Below are positions 9,001 through 16,259 of a stretch of DNA of 42,825 bases, in pieces. Position 1 is the stretch's first letter. Every line of letters starts with the position of its first letter. A program made the translations under genes and the position numbers. The notes under the pieces are model-generated. The model ran no database searches. It had not been told where the DNA came from and was given only the letters and a program-made list of their open reading frames with translations. The stretch is from Pedosphaera sp. (GTDB lineage Bacteria; Verrucomicrobiota; Verrucomicrobiia; Limisphaerales; Pedosphaeraceae), in contig JAQGPA010000163.1 of NCBI GenBank assembly GCA_028293325.1, positions 1 to 42,825 of the forward strand, written 5' to 3'.

Positions 9001-10053
9001 CTCGCCCGCCACACCCGCCGGCAATGGATGATGTTGTTCATCCACCACAAGCAGGCCGTAATTGGGCAGTGGCGTTCCGATGGTCACGGCTTCGCCGGGT
9101 TTTAATTCAGCGAGACTGGCGCTGACGGCGGTTTCCGTCGGGCCGTAGGTGTTGAACAGCCGGCGACCTGGCCGCACGAGTCTGGCAGCCAGGGCATCGG
9201 GACAGGCTTCACCGCCCAGGTTGACGAGTCGCAGTGTCGGCAATGGATCGTTGATTAAGCCCATCAACGTTGGCACGGCGTGCAGCACCGTGATGCGCTC
9301 GCGCGTCAACGCCTGCGCGAGTAAATCCGGATTACCCACGAGCGGCGGTGGCGCAATCCACAGCGTGGCCCCGACGAGATAGGAGATCCAAATTTCCTCA
9401 AACGACATGTCGAAGGCCACGGAGAATCCCTGATAGACCCGGTCCGCTTCGCGGATGCCCAGGACTTCATTTTCGCTGCGGAGAAAATGACAGATGCTCC
9501 GGTGACTGATGACGATGCCCTTGGGCTGGCCAGTCGAGCCGGAGGTGTAGATCAGATAAGCCGGGTCGCTGGGTTGTGCCGTGAGGCGCGGGGGCGGAGC
9601 CTTAATGCCGGCCAGCAAATCTTCCACCGCCCAAACCGGCACCGACAATTCAGATAAACGTGGCAACCATTCGCGGCAGGTGACGAGGCCGATTGCGTTG
9701 GCGGATTGCAGGCAAGTCTTGACACGCTCCAAGGGAGTTTCGGCATCGAAAGGGAGCCAGGCCGCCCCGCTTTTGGTGATACCGGCTTGCGTGATCAGCA
9801 AATCCGCTCCGCGGGGCATGAACAAGCCCACGACTTGTTTCCCCGCAGCACCACGTTGGGCCAAGGCTCCACCGATGGCATCACTGGCGGCGTTCAGCTC
9901 CCCGTAAGTGACGACCCGTTCTTGCCAGAGCAAAGCCGGGTGTTGCGCACGTCGATGGGCGGTGGCAGTGAGGATGTCGGCGAGACATTCGTTGCGCAAC
10001 AAGTCGGGCCGGATGGGGCCACGCAAGACGATCGGGTTTTCCTTGGTGTTCAA
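6067..10053 (-). CDS. Pls-like membrane NRPS (A-T plus three hexapeptide-type C-terminal domains)
   Basis: This 1328-residue single-module enzyme has the layout of epsilon-poly-L-lysine synthetase-type proteins (NRPS 'terminal domain of unknown function' family). The adenylation domain (about 1-510) shows YLIYTSGSTGQPKG at 167, NTYGPTET at 301, YLTGDLARL at 389, VKIRGFRVELDE at 413 and ISGK at 495. The carrier domain has DDLGGHSLL, with Ser557 as phosphopantetheine site. About six membrane segments follow from residue 622, interleaved with three left-handed beta-helix-like domains, each starting LGxRVG. There is no thioesterase or standard condensation HHxxxDG motif. Hand alignment to GrsA gives pocket residues D215 M216 E219 H258 N278 G280 T302 V310 S311 K498; Asp first and Glu third resemble codes for ornithine or lysine. 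A membrane-bound homopolymer or amino-acid ligation product is inferred, not shown. The gene is divergent from an ABC exporter and precedes the DsbA-like gene by 123 bases. Confidence 0.85.
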   Translation of the reverse strand: MNTKENPIVLRGPIRPDLLRNECLADILTATAHRRAQHPALLWQERVVTYGELNAASDAIGGALAQRGAAGKQVVGLFMPRGADLLITQAGITKSGAAWLPFDAETPLERVKTCLQSANAIGLVTCREWLPRLSELSVPVWAVEDLLAGIKAPPPRLTAQPSDPAYLIYTSGSTGQPKGIVISHRSICHFLRSENEVLGIREADRVYQGFSVAFDMSFEEIWISYLVGATLWIAPPPLVGNPDLLAQALTRERITVLHAVPTLMGLINDPLPTLRLVNLGGEACPDALAARLVRPGRRLFNTYGPTETAVSASLAELKPGEAVTIGTPLPNYGLLVVDEQHHPLPAGVAGELCIFGPGLALGYLGRPDLTAKQFVANPLADNPDEALMYLTGDLARLEPGGPAHCLGRVDSQVKIRGFRVELDEITAALTAQPGVAAAAVVLRPVAELDQIVAFIVPATNHTIEFAPLRQALAPCLPPYMLPTRFEVVAELPRLISGKVDLEALRAMPLTAVDPADNQRTKPRNEDEAALFLALDKLFPGGEFHPAADFFDDLGGHSLLAARLVSLLRAEPRYAALGVQDVYRERHLAGIACAMERQRRQKQSAPPPPRAATPLRRRLLCGLAQSAVIPFFVLLHMADWLAPFFVYHYFTGDEGDSIPLAIFYSLGIFVLAQMANFGVAVLGKRLLAGRLPAGSHPLWGVAYFRWWLGSRFCELPDVHLLAATPWMPLYLRALGARVGRDVMIDTITLGAPELLTIEDGVSIGTFVNIENARVEGGMLIVGPVHLQRDSVVDSYAVLENHTKLGEQARLYGQSALAAGREIPAGETWDGAPARVSAHRSETLPPRPSIGFVRHWTQAIIFALTAIAVSVLFFLPTFPAFILIDWLDAHTWNVFDAELSPLIAFGFFFLLAIPASALLVLMTMLVTAALRWLLPQQTIGLFPVHGFAFWRRKFMTMVIDSSLHVLHGLYASVYAPLWLRSLGARVGRHAEVSTAAGMSPELLTLGDDCFIADGAMLGDEEQRGGWMILKPTQIGNRSFVGNGSYVADGAVVPDDVLIGVQTRTPRNEQLKSGQTWIGSPPLLLPAREQLTSFPAALTFRPSLLRRLGRGLIEGLRIVLPLALVIATGYLIVVLVMPLAEENGWGIEVALALSLAGCLYGLASFLLVVALKWILVGRYRPRATPMWTPFVWISEAVTNLYESLAVPNFLDILRGTPMLPWALRLLGVRVGKGVFLNTTDMTEFDCVRIGDEAELNAWCGPQTHLFEDRVMKIGWVEIGARVVVGVRTTILYDTHVADDARLGPLTLVAKGERLPAATRWEGSPAATVQKE

Positions 10054-10130
10054 ACAACAGTGTCAGTTGCTTGAGTCCCAATGCCAAGTTTGATCTGAAG
10101 TGATAAAATGGAACCACTCACAGAGGCGAC

Positions 10131-10152
10131 GCTGGCGGGTTTTCATGCCAGC
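10131..10152. repeat. Inverted repeat, possible leader hairpin of the Pls-like gene
   Basis: GCTGGC at 10131-10136 is the exact complement of GCCAGC at 10147-10152, with a 10-base loop. It lies 78 bases upstream of the Pls-like start on the minus strand. No T-run follows on either strand, so it is not an obvious terminator; an operator or mRNA leader hairpin is possible. Confidence 0.3.
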
Positions 10153-10271
10153 TTAGTACACCGAATTTTGTTCCCGGTGTCAAATGTGGAAGAGAAAATA
10201 AAGGCCAACAGCGTGATACATCGACGAAAAGTGCCGAACGATTGGTTTTGGTGCCGAAATGTGACAACCAA

Positions 10272-10288
10272 TGGCAGGGTCGGTGCCA
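10272..10288. promoter_or_regulatory. TGGCA-N7-TGCCA dyad, sigma-54-like on both strands
   Basis: The dyad TGGCA...TGCCA has a GG-N10-GC spacing on either strand. Read on the minus strand it gives TGGCAC-N5-CTGCC, with a perfect -24 half and a weak -12 half, about 210 bases before the Pls-like start. It could equally be a symmetrical repressor or activator site. Confidence 0.25.
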
Positions 10289-10397
10289 CCCAGCAAAATT
10301 TCATATTACCTGTCCAATTGGCCCTTTCGTGCTTTCCAGGCTGATTCTCCCTCGCAGGCTTGTGATTATACGAGGATTTGCAGAGAATGGGGGCGCA

Positions 10398-12254
10398 ATG
10401 GCAAATCTAAGAAGCATTTTTAAATTTGGCTGGCCTTATCTCAAGCGATACCAGGGGCGGCTCATGGCCGGTATTTTGCTTGGAATGCTATTTGGCGTAT
10501 CGAATGCGAGCTTCGTCTGGGCGACCAAGACCTTGTTTGAGCGGATGGCGCCGCAGGGAGAAATGGCACCACCCGTGACAGTTAAAAAAGCAGCGACGGC
10601 TCCGCTCGCTCATCAAACGGAGATTTTGGTGAAAGGCCTGCAAAAATCGGCTCAATCCGTGCTGGACCCCTGGCTGCCATTGCGTGGGCGTGAGCTCGAT
10701 GTCCGGCAACTGATCGGGGGCTTATTGCTGCTGCCATTGCTGGTTTTTTTTCGAGGCGCAGTAAGTTATCTCAGCAGTTATTGCATGAACTGGGTTAGCG
10801 AACGGGTAATCAAGGATTTGCGACTTGAACTCCTCATCAAGCTCAACTCACTTTCAATGGACTTCTTCAACCGATGCACCATGGGCGAGTTGCTGGGTCG
10901 GGTGAACGGCGACACGGCGGCCCTGTATCGCTGCATGAGCATGGGTTTCTCCGATTTAATCAAGGAGCCGATTACCATCGTCAGCCTGCTGGTCACGCTC
11001 TTTTTGGTGGACTGGCAGTTGACGCTGCTCTCCATCATGTTCATTCCGCTTATTATCATTCCCATTCGGGTGCTCAGCAGAAAAGCCAAGTCGGCAGTCA
11101 ACTCCGGCTTCCAGGCGGGCGTTTCGCAGGATAGTTTGCTCGTGGAGGTTTATACCAGCATCCGGATCGTCAAGGCGTTTTCATTGGAGTCATTTCAGAT
11201 TGAGCGCTTTCGCACTATTTACCAGCGCCTCGTCCATATCGGCATGAAGAGCGTGCAGGCCAAGGAACTGGCGAATCCCATCATCGAAGTGATATCGGTC
11301 CTGGGGTTGGGCGTGGTCATTAATTATGTCTGTTACACCAACCGGGACATACCGAACATGGTCGGCTTTCTGACCGGCTTTGTGCTGCTCTATGGGCCCA
11401 TCAAAACGCTGGGTGGGCTGCCGGTCTTTTTTCAGCAGGCAACAGTTGGCGCGGAACGATTGATACAAATCTTTAACGAAATGCCTACGGTGGTTGAAAA
11501 AACCAATCCTGTGCCTTTGAAGAATTTCTGCCATGACTTGAGCTTTAAAAATGTCAATTTTGCCTATGGCAAGCAGCCGGTCTTGCAGGATTTGAGTCTT
11601 ACCATTCCGCGGGGGCATCGGCTGGGTGTCGCGGGCGAAAGTGGCTCGGGCAAAAGCACGCTGGTGAATTTGATTTTCCGATTTTATGATCCGTTTTCGG
11701 GCTCCGTTACGATCGATGGACATGATCTGCGTGAACTTTCCGTGAATGAATTGCGCAATCAATTGGCGCTGGTAAGTCAGGACGTCGTTTTGTTTGACCA
11801 GACGGTGGCCGAAAACATTGCCCTGGGCAAACCGGGGGCAACCCAGGCGGAGATTGAGGAGGCAGCGCGCGCGTCGTTCGCGCACGATTTTATCACCCAG
11901 TTGCCCCGCGGCTACAATACGCGAATCGGTGAGACCGGGAAATTACTGTCCGGCGGACAACGCCAGCGCATCTCCATCGCGCGCGCCTTTATTCGCAACG
12001 CTCCCATTCTGGTGCTGGATGAAGCGACGGGCAATCTGGATTCGAATGCCGAAGCGCAAGTCCAGGCCGCCATTGAAAGGCTGGCCGAGCAACGAACAGT
12101 AATCTGCGTGGCGCATCGCCTTTCCACGCTGGCCAACACAGATCGAATCATTGTTCTTGCCGCAGGGAGGATCGTTGAAGAGGGACATTACAATGAATTG
12201 TTGCAGTCCGGTGGAATATTTGCCGGACTCGCGAAAAAGCAGGGCATCATCTAG
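10398..12254 (+). CDS. MsbA-type ABC exporter (fused membrane and ATPase domains)
   Basis: The 618-residue half-transporter carries an N-terminal exporter membrane domain (about residues 1-360, around six hydrophobic segments, with an unusually long periplasmic loop around residues 45-105) and a C-terminal ATPase. The ATPase shows Walker A GESGSGKST near residue 412, Q-loop LVSQDVVLFDQ near 457, signature LLSGGQRQ near 516, Walker B ILVLDEATGNLD near 537 and the switch His in VAHRLST near 571. Such exporters work as homodimers and move lipids, lipid-linked glycans or peptides outward. ATG at 10398 begins a normal amphipathic N-terminus; the frame open to 10242 adds residues without exporter character. 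It is followed by glycosyltransferase and pyruvyl-transferase-like genes on the same strand, so a glycan or glycolipid cargo is likely; the product of the divergent Pls-like enzyme is an alternative. Confidence 0.88.
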   Translation: MANLRSIFKFGWPYLKRYQGRLMAGILLGMLFGVSNASFVWATKTLFERMAPQGEMAPPVTVKKAATAPLAHQTEILVKGLQKSAQSVLDPWLPLRGRELDVRQLIGGLLLLPLLVFFRGAVSYLSSYCMNWVSERVIKDLRLELLIKLNSLSMDFFNRCTMGELLGRVNGDTAALYRCMSMGFSDLIKEPITIVSLLVTLFLVDWQLTLLSIMFIPLIIIPIRVLSRKAKSAVNSGFQAGVSQDSLLVEVYTSIRIVKAFSLESFQIERFRTIYQRLVHIGMKSVQAKELANPIIEVISVLGLGVVINYVCYTNRDIPNMVGFLTGFVLLYGPIKTLGGLPVFFQQATVGAERLIQIFNEMPTVVEKTNPVPLKNFCHDLSFKNVNFAYGKQPVLQDLSLTIPRGHRLGVAGESGSGKSTLVNLIFRFYDPFSGSVTIDGHDLRELSVNELRNQLALVSQDVVLFDQTVAENIALGKPGATQAEIEEAARASFAHDFITQLPRGYNTRIGETGKLLSGGQRQRISIARAFIRNAPILVLDEATGNLDSNAEAQVQAAIERLAEQRTVICVAHRLSTLANTDRIIVLAAGRIVEEGHYNELLQSGGIFAGLAKKQGII

Positions 12255-12365
12255 CCTGTCGCGGGAACCGGGATTTGCGTGAGATATTTTGGTTGTCAGC
12301 GGCGGCTCGGGACGCTAAGACTTAGGCAATATTCAGAAGGCGGGAGCGGGTATGGAGTTTCTCGG

Positions 12366-12381
12366 GTAATTCAGGAATTAC
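12366..12381. promoter_or_regulatory. Perfect 16-bp dyad upstream of GT2 gene
   Basis: GTAATTCAGGAATTAC has two perfect 7-base arms around a 2-base centre. It lies 94 bases before the glycosyltransferase start in the 220-base gap after the ABC exporter gene. The shape is typical of a dimeric repressor operator, but no regulator gene is nearby. Confidence 0.35.
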
Positions 12382-12474
12382 GGTGGCAGGGGCTCACAAA
12401 GGTAACTTCTTTTTACTTCGGGATCGACGTGAAGCCACACGTCCAAATAACCGCACCACCTGCAAACTTAATTT

Positions 12475-13458
12475 ATGCTGCCCATTGGAGTGCTTATCCC
12501 GACCCTTGATTCTGCAGCAGCGCTGCCCGGCCATTTGGAATCAATGAGCGAGTGGCTGGACCTGGTGGAAGAAGTCGTGGTGGTGGATAGTTTTTCACAA
12601 GACGGAACCTTGGAGCTTATGCAATCCCGGTTGCGGCATCCCCGCTTGAAAATCCTTTCTCATCCGCGTGGCTTGTATCAATCGTGGAATCATGGCATTC
12701 GCAATCTCACCGCCCGGTATTGTTACATTTCAACGGTGGGCGATTCCATCACGCGCGCGGGGCTGGAGCATTTGCACAACGCCGCCCGGAAGCTTGATTC
12801 AGACGTGGTGGTTTCCAAGCCGCAGTTTATCACCAATGGAGGAGCGCCGATGATGGATGTCAAGTGGCCGATCCATGACATGCTCAGCACGTTGCAAATC
12901 ACCGAGCCGGTACGGCTGGAAACGTGGGCGGTGCTCATGTTTGCGCTCCGCAACATTCCTTCCGCCGTGCTCGGTAGTTCGGCCAGCAATTTATATGGCA
13001 CCAACCTTTTGCAACGTTTCCCTTTCCCTACTGATTTCGGCACGGTCGGCGATGGAGCATGGAGCATCTCAACCCTGTTCGAGTATAAGTTTGTATTGAC
13101 GCCGGAGACTTTCTCCACTTTTCGCCATCATCCCAAGGCATATCGGCCTGATGAATATGCCGTTGCAGACATCAGCCGGAAGTTATTCCAGCTCGCGTGC
13201 GAGACGTTGCGTAACCGTTTGGCGAGCGATCCTGTGATGCGGGCTGATGCAAGATGCGGTGATTATAGGAGGCTCATTAAGCTCATCCAATCAACCGGGG
13301 AATATATCAAATGGCAGCAAGAGTTGGTGGCAGTGCGCGATTGCAAACTGCCATGGATTTTCAAACCCCGTGCGTGGTGGGTGCGCGCTCAAAGGAATCG
13401 CCAGCGCCGGCTGATGAGCGAGCAACAACTGGTGATTAAAAGTGTTTGGGCCGCTTGA
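12475..13458 (+). CDS. Family 2 glycosyltransferase
   Basis: The 327-residue protein begins MLPIGVLIPTLDSAAALPGHL and continues with EEVVVVDSFSQDGTLEL, the nucleotide-sugar-binding start of a GT-A fold family 2 glycosyltransferase. Residues of about 60-90 (HPRGLYQSWNHGIRNLTARYCYI) match the usual 'g...a.N.gi..a.g.yi' region, and VGDSI near residue 88 stands where the metal-binding DxD is normally found, with only one Asp of the pair in place. No membrane segments were seen, so it is probably a cytoplasmic or peripheral enzyme adding a sugar to a growing glycan. Donor and acceptor cannot be read from sequence. It lies 220 bases after the ABC exporter gene and 185 before the pyruvyl-transferase-like gene, all on one strand. 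Confidence 0.8.
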   Translation: MLPIGVLIPTLDSAAALPGHLESMSEWLDLVEEVVVVDSFSQDGTLELMQSRLRHPRLKILSHPRGLYQSWNHGIRNLTARYCYISTVGDSITRAGLEHLHNAARKLDSDVVVSKPQFITNGGAPMMDVKWPIHDMLSTLQITEPVRLETWAVLMFALRNIPSAVLGSSASNLYGTNLLQRFPFPTDFGTVGDGAWSISTLFEYKFVLTPETFSTFRHHPKAYRPDEYAVADISRKLFQLACETLRNRLASDPVMRADARCGDYRRLIKLIQSTGEYIKWQQELVAVRDCKLPWIFKPRAWWVRAQRNRQRRLMSEQQLVIKSVWAA

Positions 13459-13643
13459 CCCGGCGCCGGCAGGAATATTAAAACGTCCAGGCATCGTATT
13501 CAAAGCTGGCAACCCTTGAGGGAGAAGAATAAAAATAATTGCGACATGGCCCAACAACTTCGAGTTAAGCAAAGCACGCCCCGGTTGACAGTTCGGACAG
13601 GGATCGTGGGCGCCAAGGTTGCCGCGAGGCGGGAGCCGATGGC

Positions 13644-14993
13644 ATGAGCTTCCGTGGATCAATCAAGCAAGTGCGAGAGAAGCTGCAAAATTGGGTGTTG
13701 CCAAGTGCGACGAAGAGGCCAGTTGAGCGGGGATCATACAGGATGACGGAGCAGCAGCAGCGCCGGGCAGTGGTGGTGGCGCCGGCTTCGCCCGGTTCGG
13801 TAGGAGATGAGGCGATGATGTCGGCCCTGACAGAGCAGTTGCGGCTGCGCGGGGTGGAGCAGATAACGGTTGCGACGTGGCGAGAGGAGGACCGTTGGGA
13901 AATGGCTGGCGGGCCGGTGGCGCATGAAGTGCTGCCGCTGGGAAATCTTGCCGGCAGCCCAAAGTTTAACCAGGCACTGCGATCTGCGGCGTCGCTCTAC
14001 CTGATTGGCGCGGATGTGATTGATGGTATTTATGGCGCCGAGCATTCTCTCCACATGCTGGCGGTGGCGCAGTATGGCGCCCAATGTGGTTTGCGCAGCA
14101 CCATAGTTGGCTGCAGCTTTTCTGACAGTCCGCAGCCGCCAGTGGTGGAATATCTTAAGCAGTTGGATTCGCGAGTGGCGGTTCTCGCGCGCGATTGTTA
14201 CTCCCAACGCCGCTTGGAGCGCGCCATGCAGCGCAAAATTCCTTTGGTTGCCGATATCGCATTTCTTTTGAAACCGGATCAGGAATCGGGTGCGGCACTT
14301 CAAGTGCTGGAATGGATTGCCCGGCAGCGACAGGCGGTGCGCGGGCCAGTGATCGGGTGCAATCTGAATGCGCAACCGTTGAGCAAGGGAGGCGGCGAGC
14401 CGGCGGCGTTGTTGGCCGCGTACGTGGAGACATTGCGGCATTGGTGGAAAACTTTCAGCGGCGAACTGAGCATTGTCATTGTGCCGCATGATCATCGACG
14501 CGAGCACCGGGAACTGGAGATTTGCGAGACGTTCCGACAAATGCTTCCCGCAGAGATCCAGACCCGGGTTTTGCTGGTGCGCGATCCGCTGAGCGCCGCG
14601 GGAGTGAAAGCCATCATGGGGCACTGCGATATGGTGCTGACCGGCAGAATGCATTTGGCGGTGGCTGCGCTGGGCAGCGGGAAGCCAGCGGTCTGCCTGG
14701 GCTATAACTCCAAATTTGAGGGTCTCCTGGCAGCGTTCGGGCTTGAAGAGCTGGTTTTGGATTGGCGGCAGGCGATCATGCCCGGCCAACTCGCGGTGTG
14801 GTCCGGCAACATCGTGGCGCGGCGTGCTGAATTGTCGGCGCAAGTGGCAGCAAAGCTCCCGGGAGTAATGGAATTGTCACGAGCCAATCTTTACCTGGGG
14901 CGGGCACCCGGATTTGAAAAGCCGGAGTCTTCGGATGGCCCAGGGGCGCAAGGCCATGATGCAGCAGGCAACAACAGGCAACTGGTTTCATGA
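13644..14993 (+). CDS. Polysaccharide pyruvyl transferase family protein
   Basis: The 449-residue product fits the polysaccharide pyruvyl transferase (WcaK/AmsJ/CsaB) superfamily: VVVAPASPGSVGDEAMMSAL near residue 43, a central LIGADVIDGIYG segment where family members have a 'GGgd' motif, and a C-terminal GRMHLAVAALGSGKPAVCLGY-type GT-B nucleotide-binding region near residue 333 (given here in part). Family members add ketal-linked pyruvate to sugars of exopolysaccharides or cell-wall glycans. The first 33 residues are basic and low in similarity, so ATG at 13743 is an alternative start. The stop overlaps the start of the next glycosyltransferase by four bases (ATGA), indicating translational coupling. 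It probably works with the two glycosyltransferases and ABC exporter of this module. Confidence 0.78.
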   Translation: MSFRGSIKQVREKLQNWVLPSATKRPVERGSYRMTEQQQRRAVVVAPASPGSVGDEAMMSALTEQLRLRGVEQITVATWREEDRWEMAGGPVAHEVLPLGNLAGSPKFNQALRSAASLYLIGADVIDGIYGAEHSLHMLAVAQYGAQCGLRSTIVGCSFSDSPQPPVVEYLKQLDSRVAVLARDCYSQRRLERAMQRKIPLVADIAFLLKPDQESGAALQVLEWIARQRQAVRGPVIGCNLNAQPLSKGGGEPAALLAAYVETLRHWWKTFSGELSIVIVPHDHRREHRELEICETFRQMLPAEIQTRVLLVRDPLSAAGVKAIMGHCDMVLTGRMHLAVAALGSGKPAVCLGYNSKFEGLLAAFGLEELVLDWRQAIMPGQLAVWSGNIVARRAELSAQVAAKLPGVMELSRANLYLGRAPGFEKPESSDGPGAQGHDAAGNNRQLVS

Positions 14994-16141
14994 ATTCACC
15001 ACTGCAGATTCTAGGCGAAACCACGCCGGAAAGTTGGGGGAGCACCAATGGTGGATATCGCAGAACGCTCCAGCTTCATCAAATTATCAGAGGCGCTGGC
15101 ATTGAGCTCCAAATTATTGAGCTGCCATCGGCCCCCTTGTCTGGATTACGTTATTTTTTCAAAGGGCTAAAATTTTTACGTGAGGGCGGCTTTGCCGGAG
15201 GGTGCAATCCGCGTCTGCTCCACGACCATGGCAAGGTGGCTGCGCGATTAGTGCCTGGACTGGCCCGGCATATGGGAAACAAGGGAAACAAGGGAAACAA
15301 AATTTTGTTGTGGGAAGTTACGCGCCGGGAAAATCAGGCGGTGCCGTTTTTGGCCCGCCGGCTTGGTTATTCCGTCGTGGCGCTGCCCCATAATCTTGAG
15401 ACCCTGGTGCCCAGCGTTCCGCCGCGGCCACTGGAAATGATTGGCCGGCATTTTGAGGAAGAAGCGCGGGCAATGAGAGCCGCGAATGCAGTTTTCACGA
15501 CTTCCCGCGAAGAGCAATGGTTGCTCGCCCTCTATGGCTTGTCGCCGATTTACCTGCCCTATTTTCCGCCGGAAAAGATCGCAAACAAGTTCCTGGCCAT
15601 CCGTGCCCGGCGTCGCGCGGCGGAGGGGAAACGTTTTTTGATTCTGGGGACGGTGTGGAATCCTCCAACCCTTGCCGGGGTGGTTGAATTGATCCAGATT
15701 TTGCGGGATTTGCCGGGAGGGGCATCGCTGCCGGTAGATATTGCAGGCTTTGGAACGGAGCAACTGCAAAATGTGGTAAACGGCACCAACTTCCGCCTGC
15801 ATGGGAGCGTGGATGAGGCCAAGCTGGAGGAGTTGCTCCTGACAGCGCGGGCGGTGTTGGTGCATCAACGAGCGGCCACTGGCGCCCTGACGCGCATCAC
15901 TGAGATGCTGCTCGCGGGAGTGCCGGTATTTGCCAATGGTGTGGGCGCACGCAGTCATATCCATCTGGATGGTCTGGAGGTTTACGACACGCCCGCCCAG
16001 TTGTGCGAACTTCTTAAACGTCCGCCGATTGAACCGAAAGTACCGGAGCGGCCGGTGCAGCAGGAGCAACGACTCGTGGAAGTTTTGCGACAACTGGGAG
16101 CTGAAGCAGCACTCCGCATGGGGACAAGCTTCCGGCCATGA
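14990..16141 (+). CDS. GT-B fold (group 1-like) glycosyltransferase
   Basis: The 383-residue protein has a two-lobe GT-B pattern. The N-terminal half has LGETTPESWGSTNGGYRRT and VVALPHNLETL. The C-terminal half has FLILGTVWNPPTLAGV near residue 210, IAGFG near 247 and a donor-site region HQRAATGALTRITEMLLAGVP near residue 293, where family 4 enzymes have their conserved Glu-containing motif. It is likely cytoplasmic and uses a nucleotide sugar to extend the glycan made by this cluster. Translation is coupled to the pyruvyl-transferase-like gene by a four-base overlap. A 9-base unit (15274-15300) is repeated three times exactly in frame and encodes GNKGNKGNK. It is the last gene of the exporter/glycan unit. 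Confidence 0.75.
   Translation: MNSPLQILGETTPESWGSTNGGYRRTLQLHQIIRGAGIELQIIELPSAPLSGLRYFFKGLKFLREGGFAGGCNPRLLHDHGKVAARLVPGLARHMGNKGNKGNKILLWEVTRRENQAVPFLARRLGYSVVALPHNLETLVPSVPPRPLEMIGRHFEEEARAMRAANAVFTTSREEQWLLALYGLSPIYLPYFPPEKIANKFLAIRARRRAAEGKRFLILGTVWNPPTLAGVVELIQILRDLPGGASLPVDIAGFGTEQLQNVVNGTNFRLHGSVDEAKLEELLLTARAVLVHQRAATGALTRITEMLLAGVPVFANGVGARSHIHLDGLEVYDTPAQLCELLKRPPIEPKVPERPVQQEQRLVEVLRQLGAEAALRMGTSFRP
15274..15300 (+). repeat. In-frame triple 9-bp tandem repeat
   Basis: GGGAAACAA occurs three times without change at 15274-15282, 15283-15291 and 15292-15300, coding for three GNK units in the glycosyltransferase N-terminal lobe. Copy changes would stay in frame. Confidence 0.9.
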
Positions 16142-16145
16142 ACTT

Positions 16146-16166
16146 TGACTGTTATCAGTCAGTTTT
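16146..16166 (+). terminator. Weak hairpin with T-run after the glycosyltransferase gene
   Basis: TGACTG (16146-16151) pairs with CAGTCA (16156-16161) around a TTAT loop, followed by GTTTT. It begins five bases after the glycosyltransferase stop. The stem is short and A/T-rich, so termination is likely incomplete. Confidence 0.35.
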
Positions 16167-16259
16167 CCAGGCGCGAGAACCTTGGTTAGAGTATAGATTG
16201 CATTGCGAGAGAGTTGGGCCTGGAAAGGCGATTAGAGTAACAGCCATATTATTACGCCT

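Larger units (their letters stand above)
10054..10397. other. Divergent intergenic region between Pls-like and ABC exporter genes
   Basis: These 344 bases separate two divergent transcription units and should hold both promoters. No convincing -35/-10 pair was found. Two dyads are visible: 10131-10152 (GCTGGC arms, 10-base loop) and 10272-10288 (TGGCA/TGCCA arms), listed separately. Short frames here show no protein character. Confidence 0.5.

Noticed and set aside
12279..12509. 76-residue frame before the GT2 gene
   Set aside because: Low-complexity text without family features; it overlaps the GT2 start and contains the operator-like dyad.
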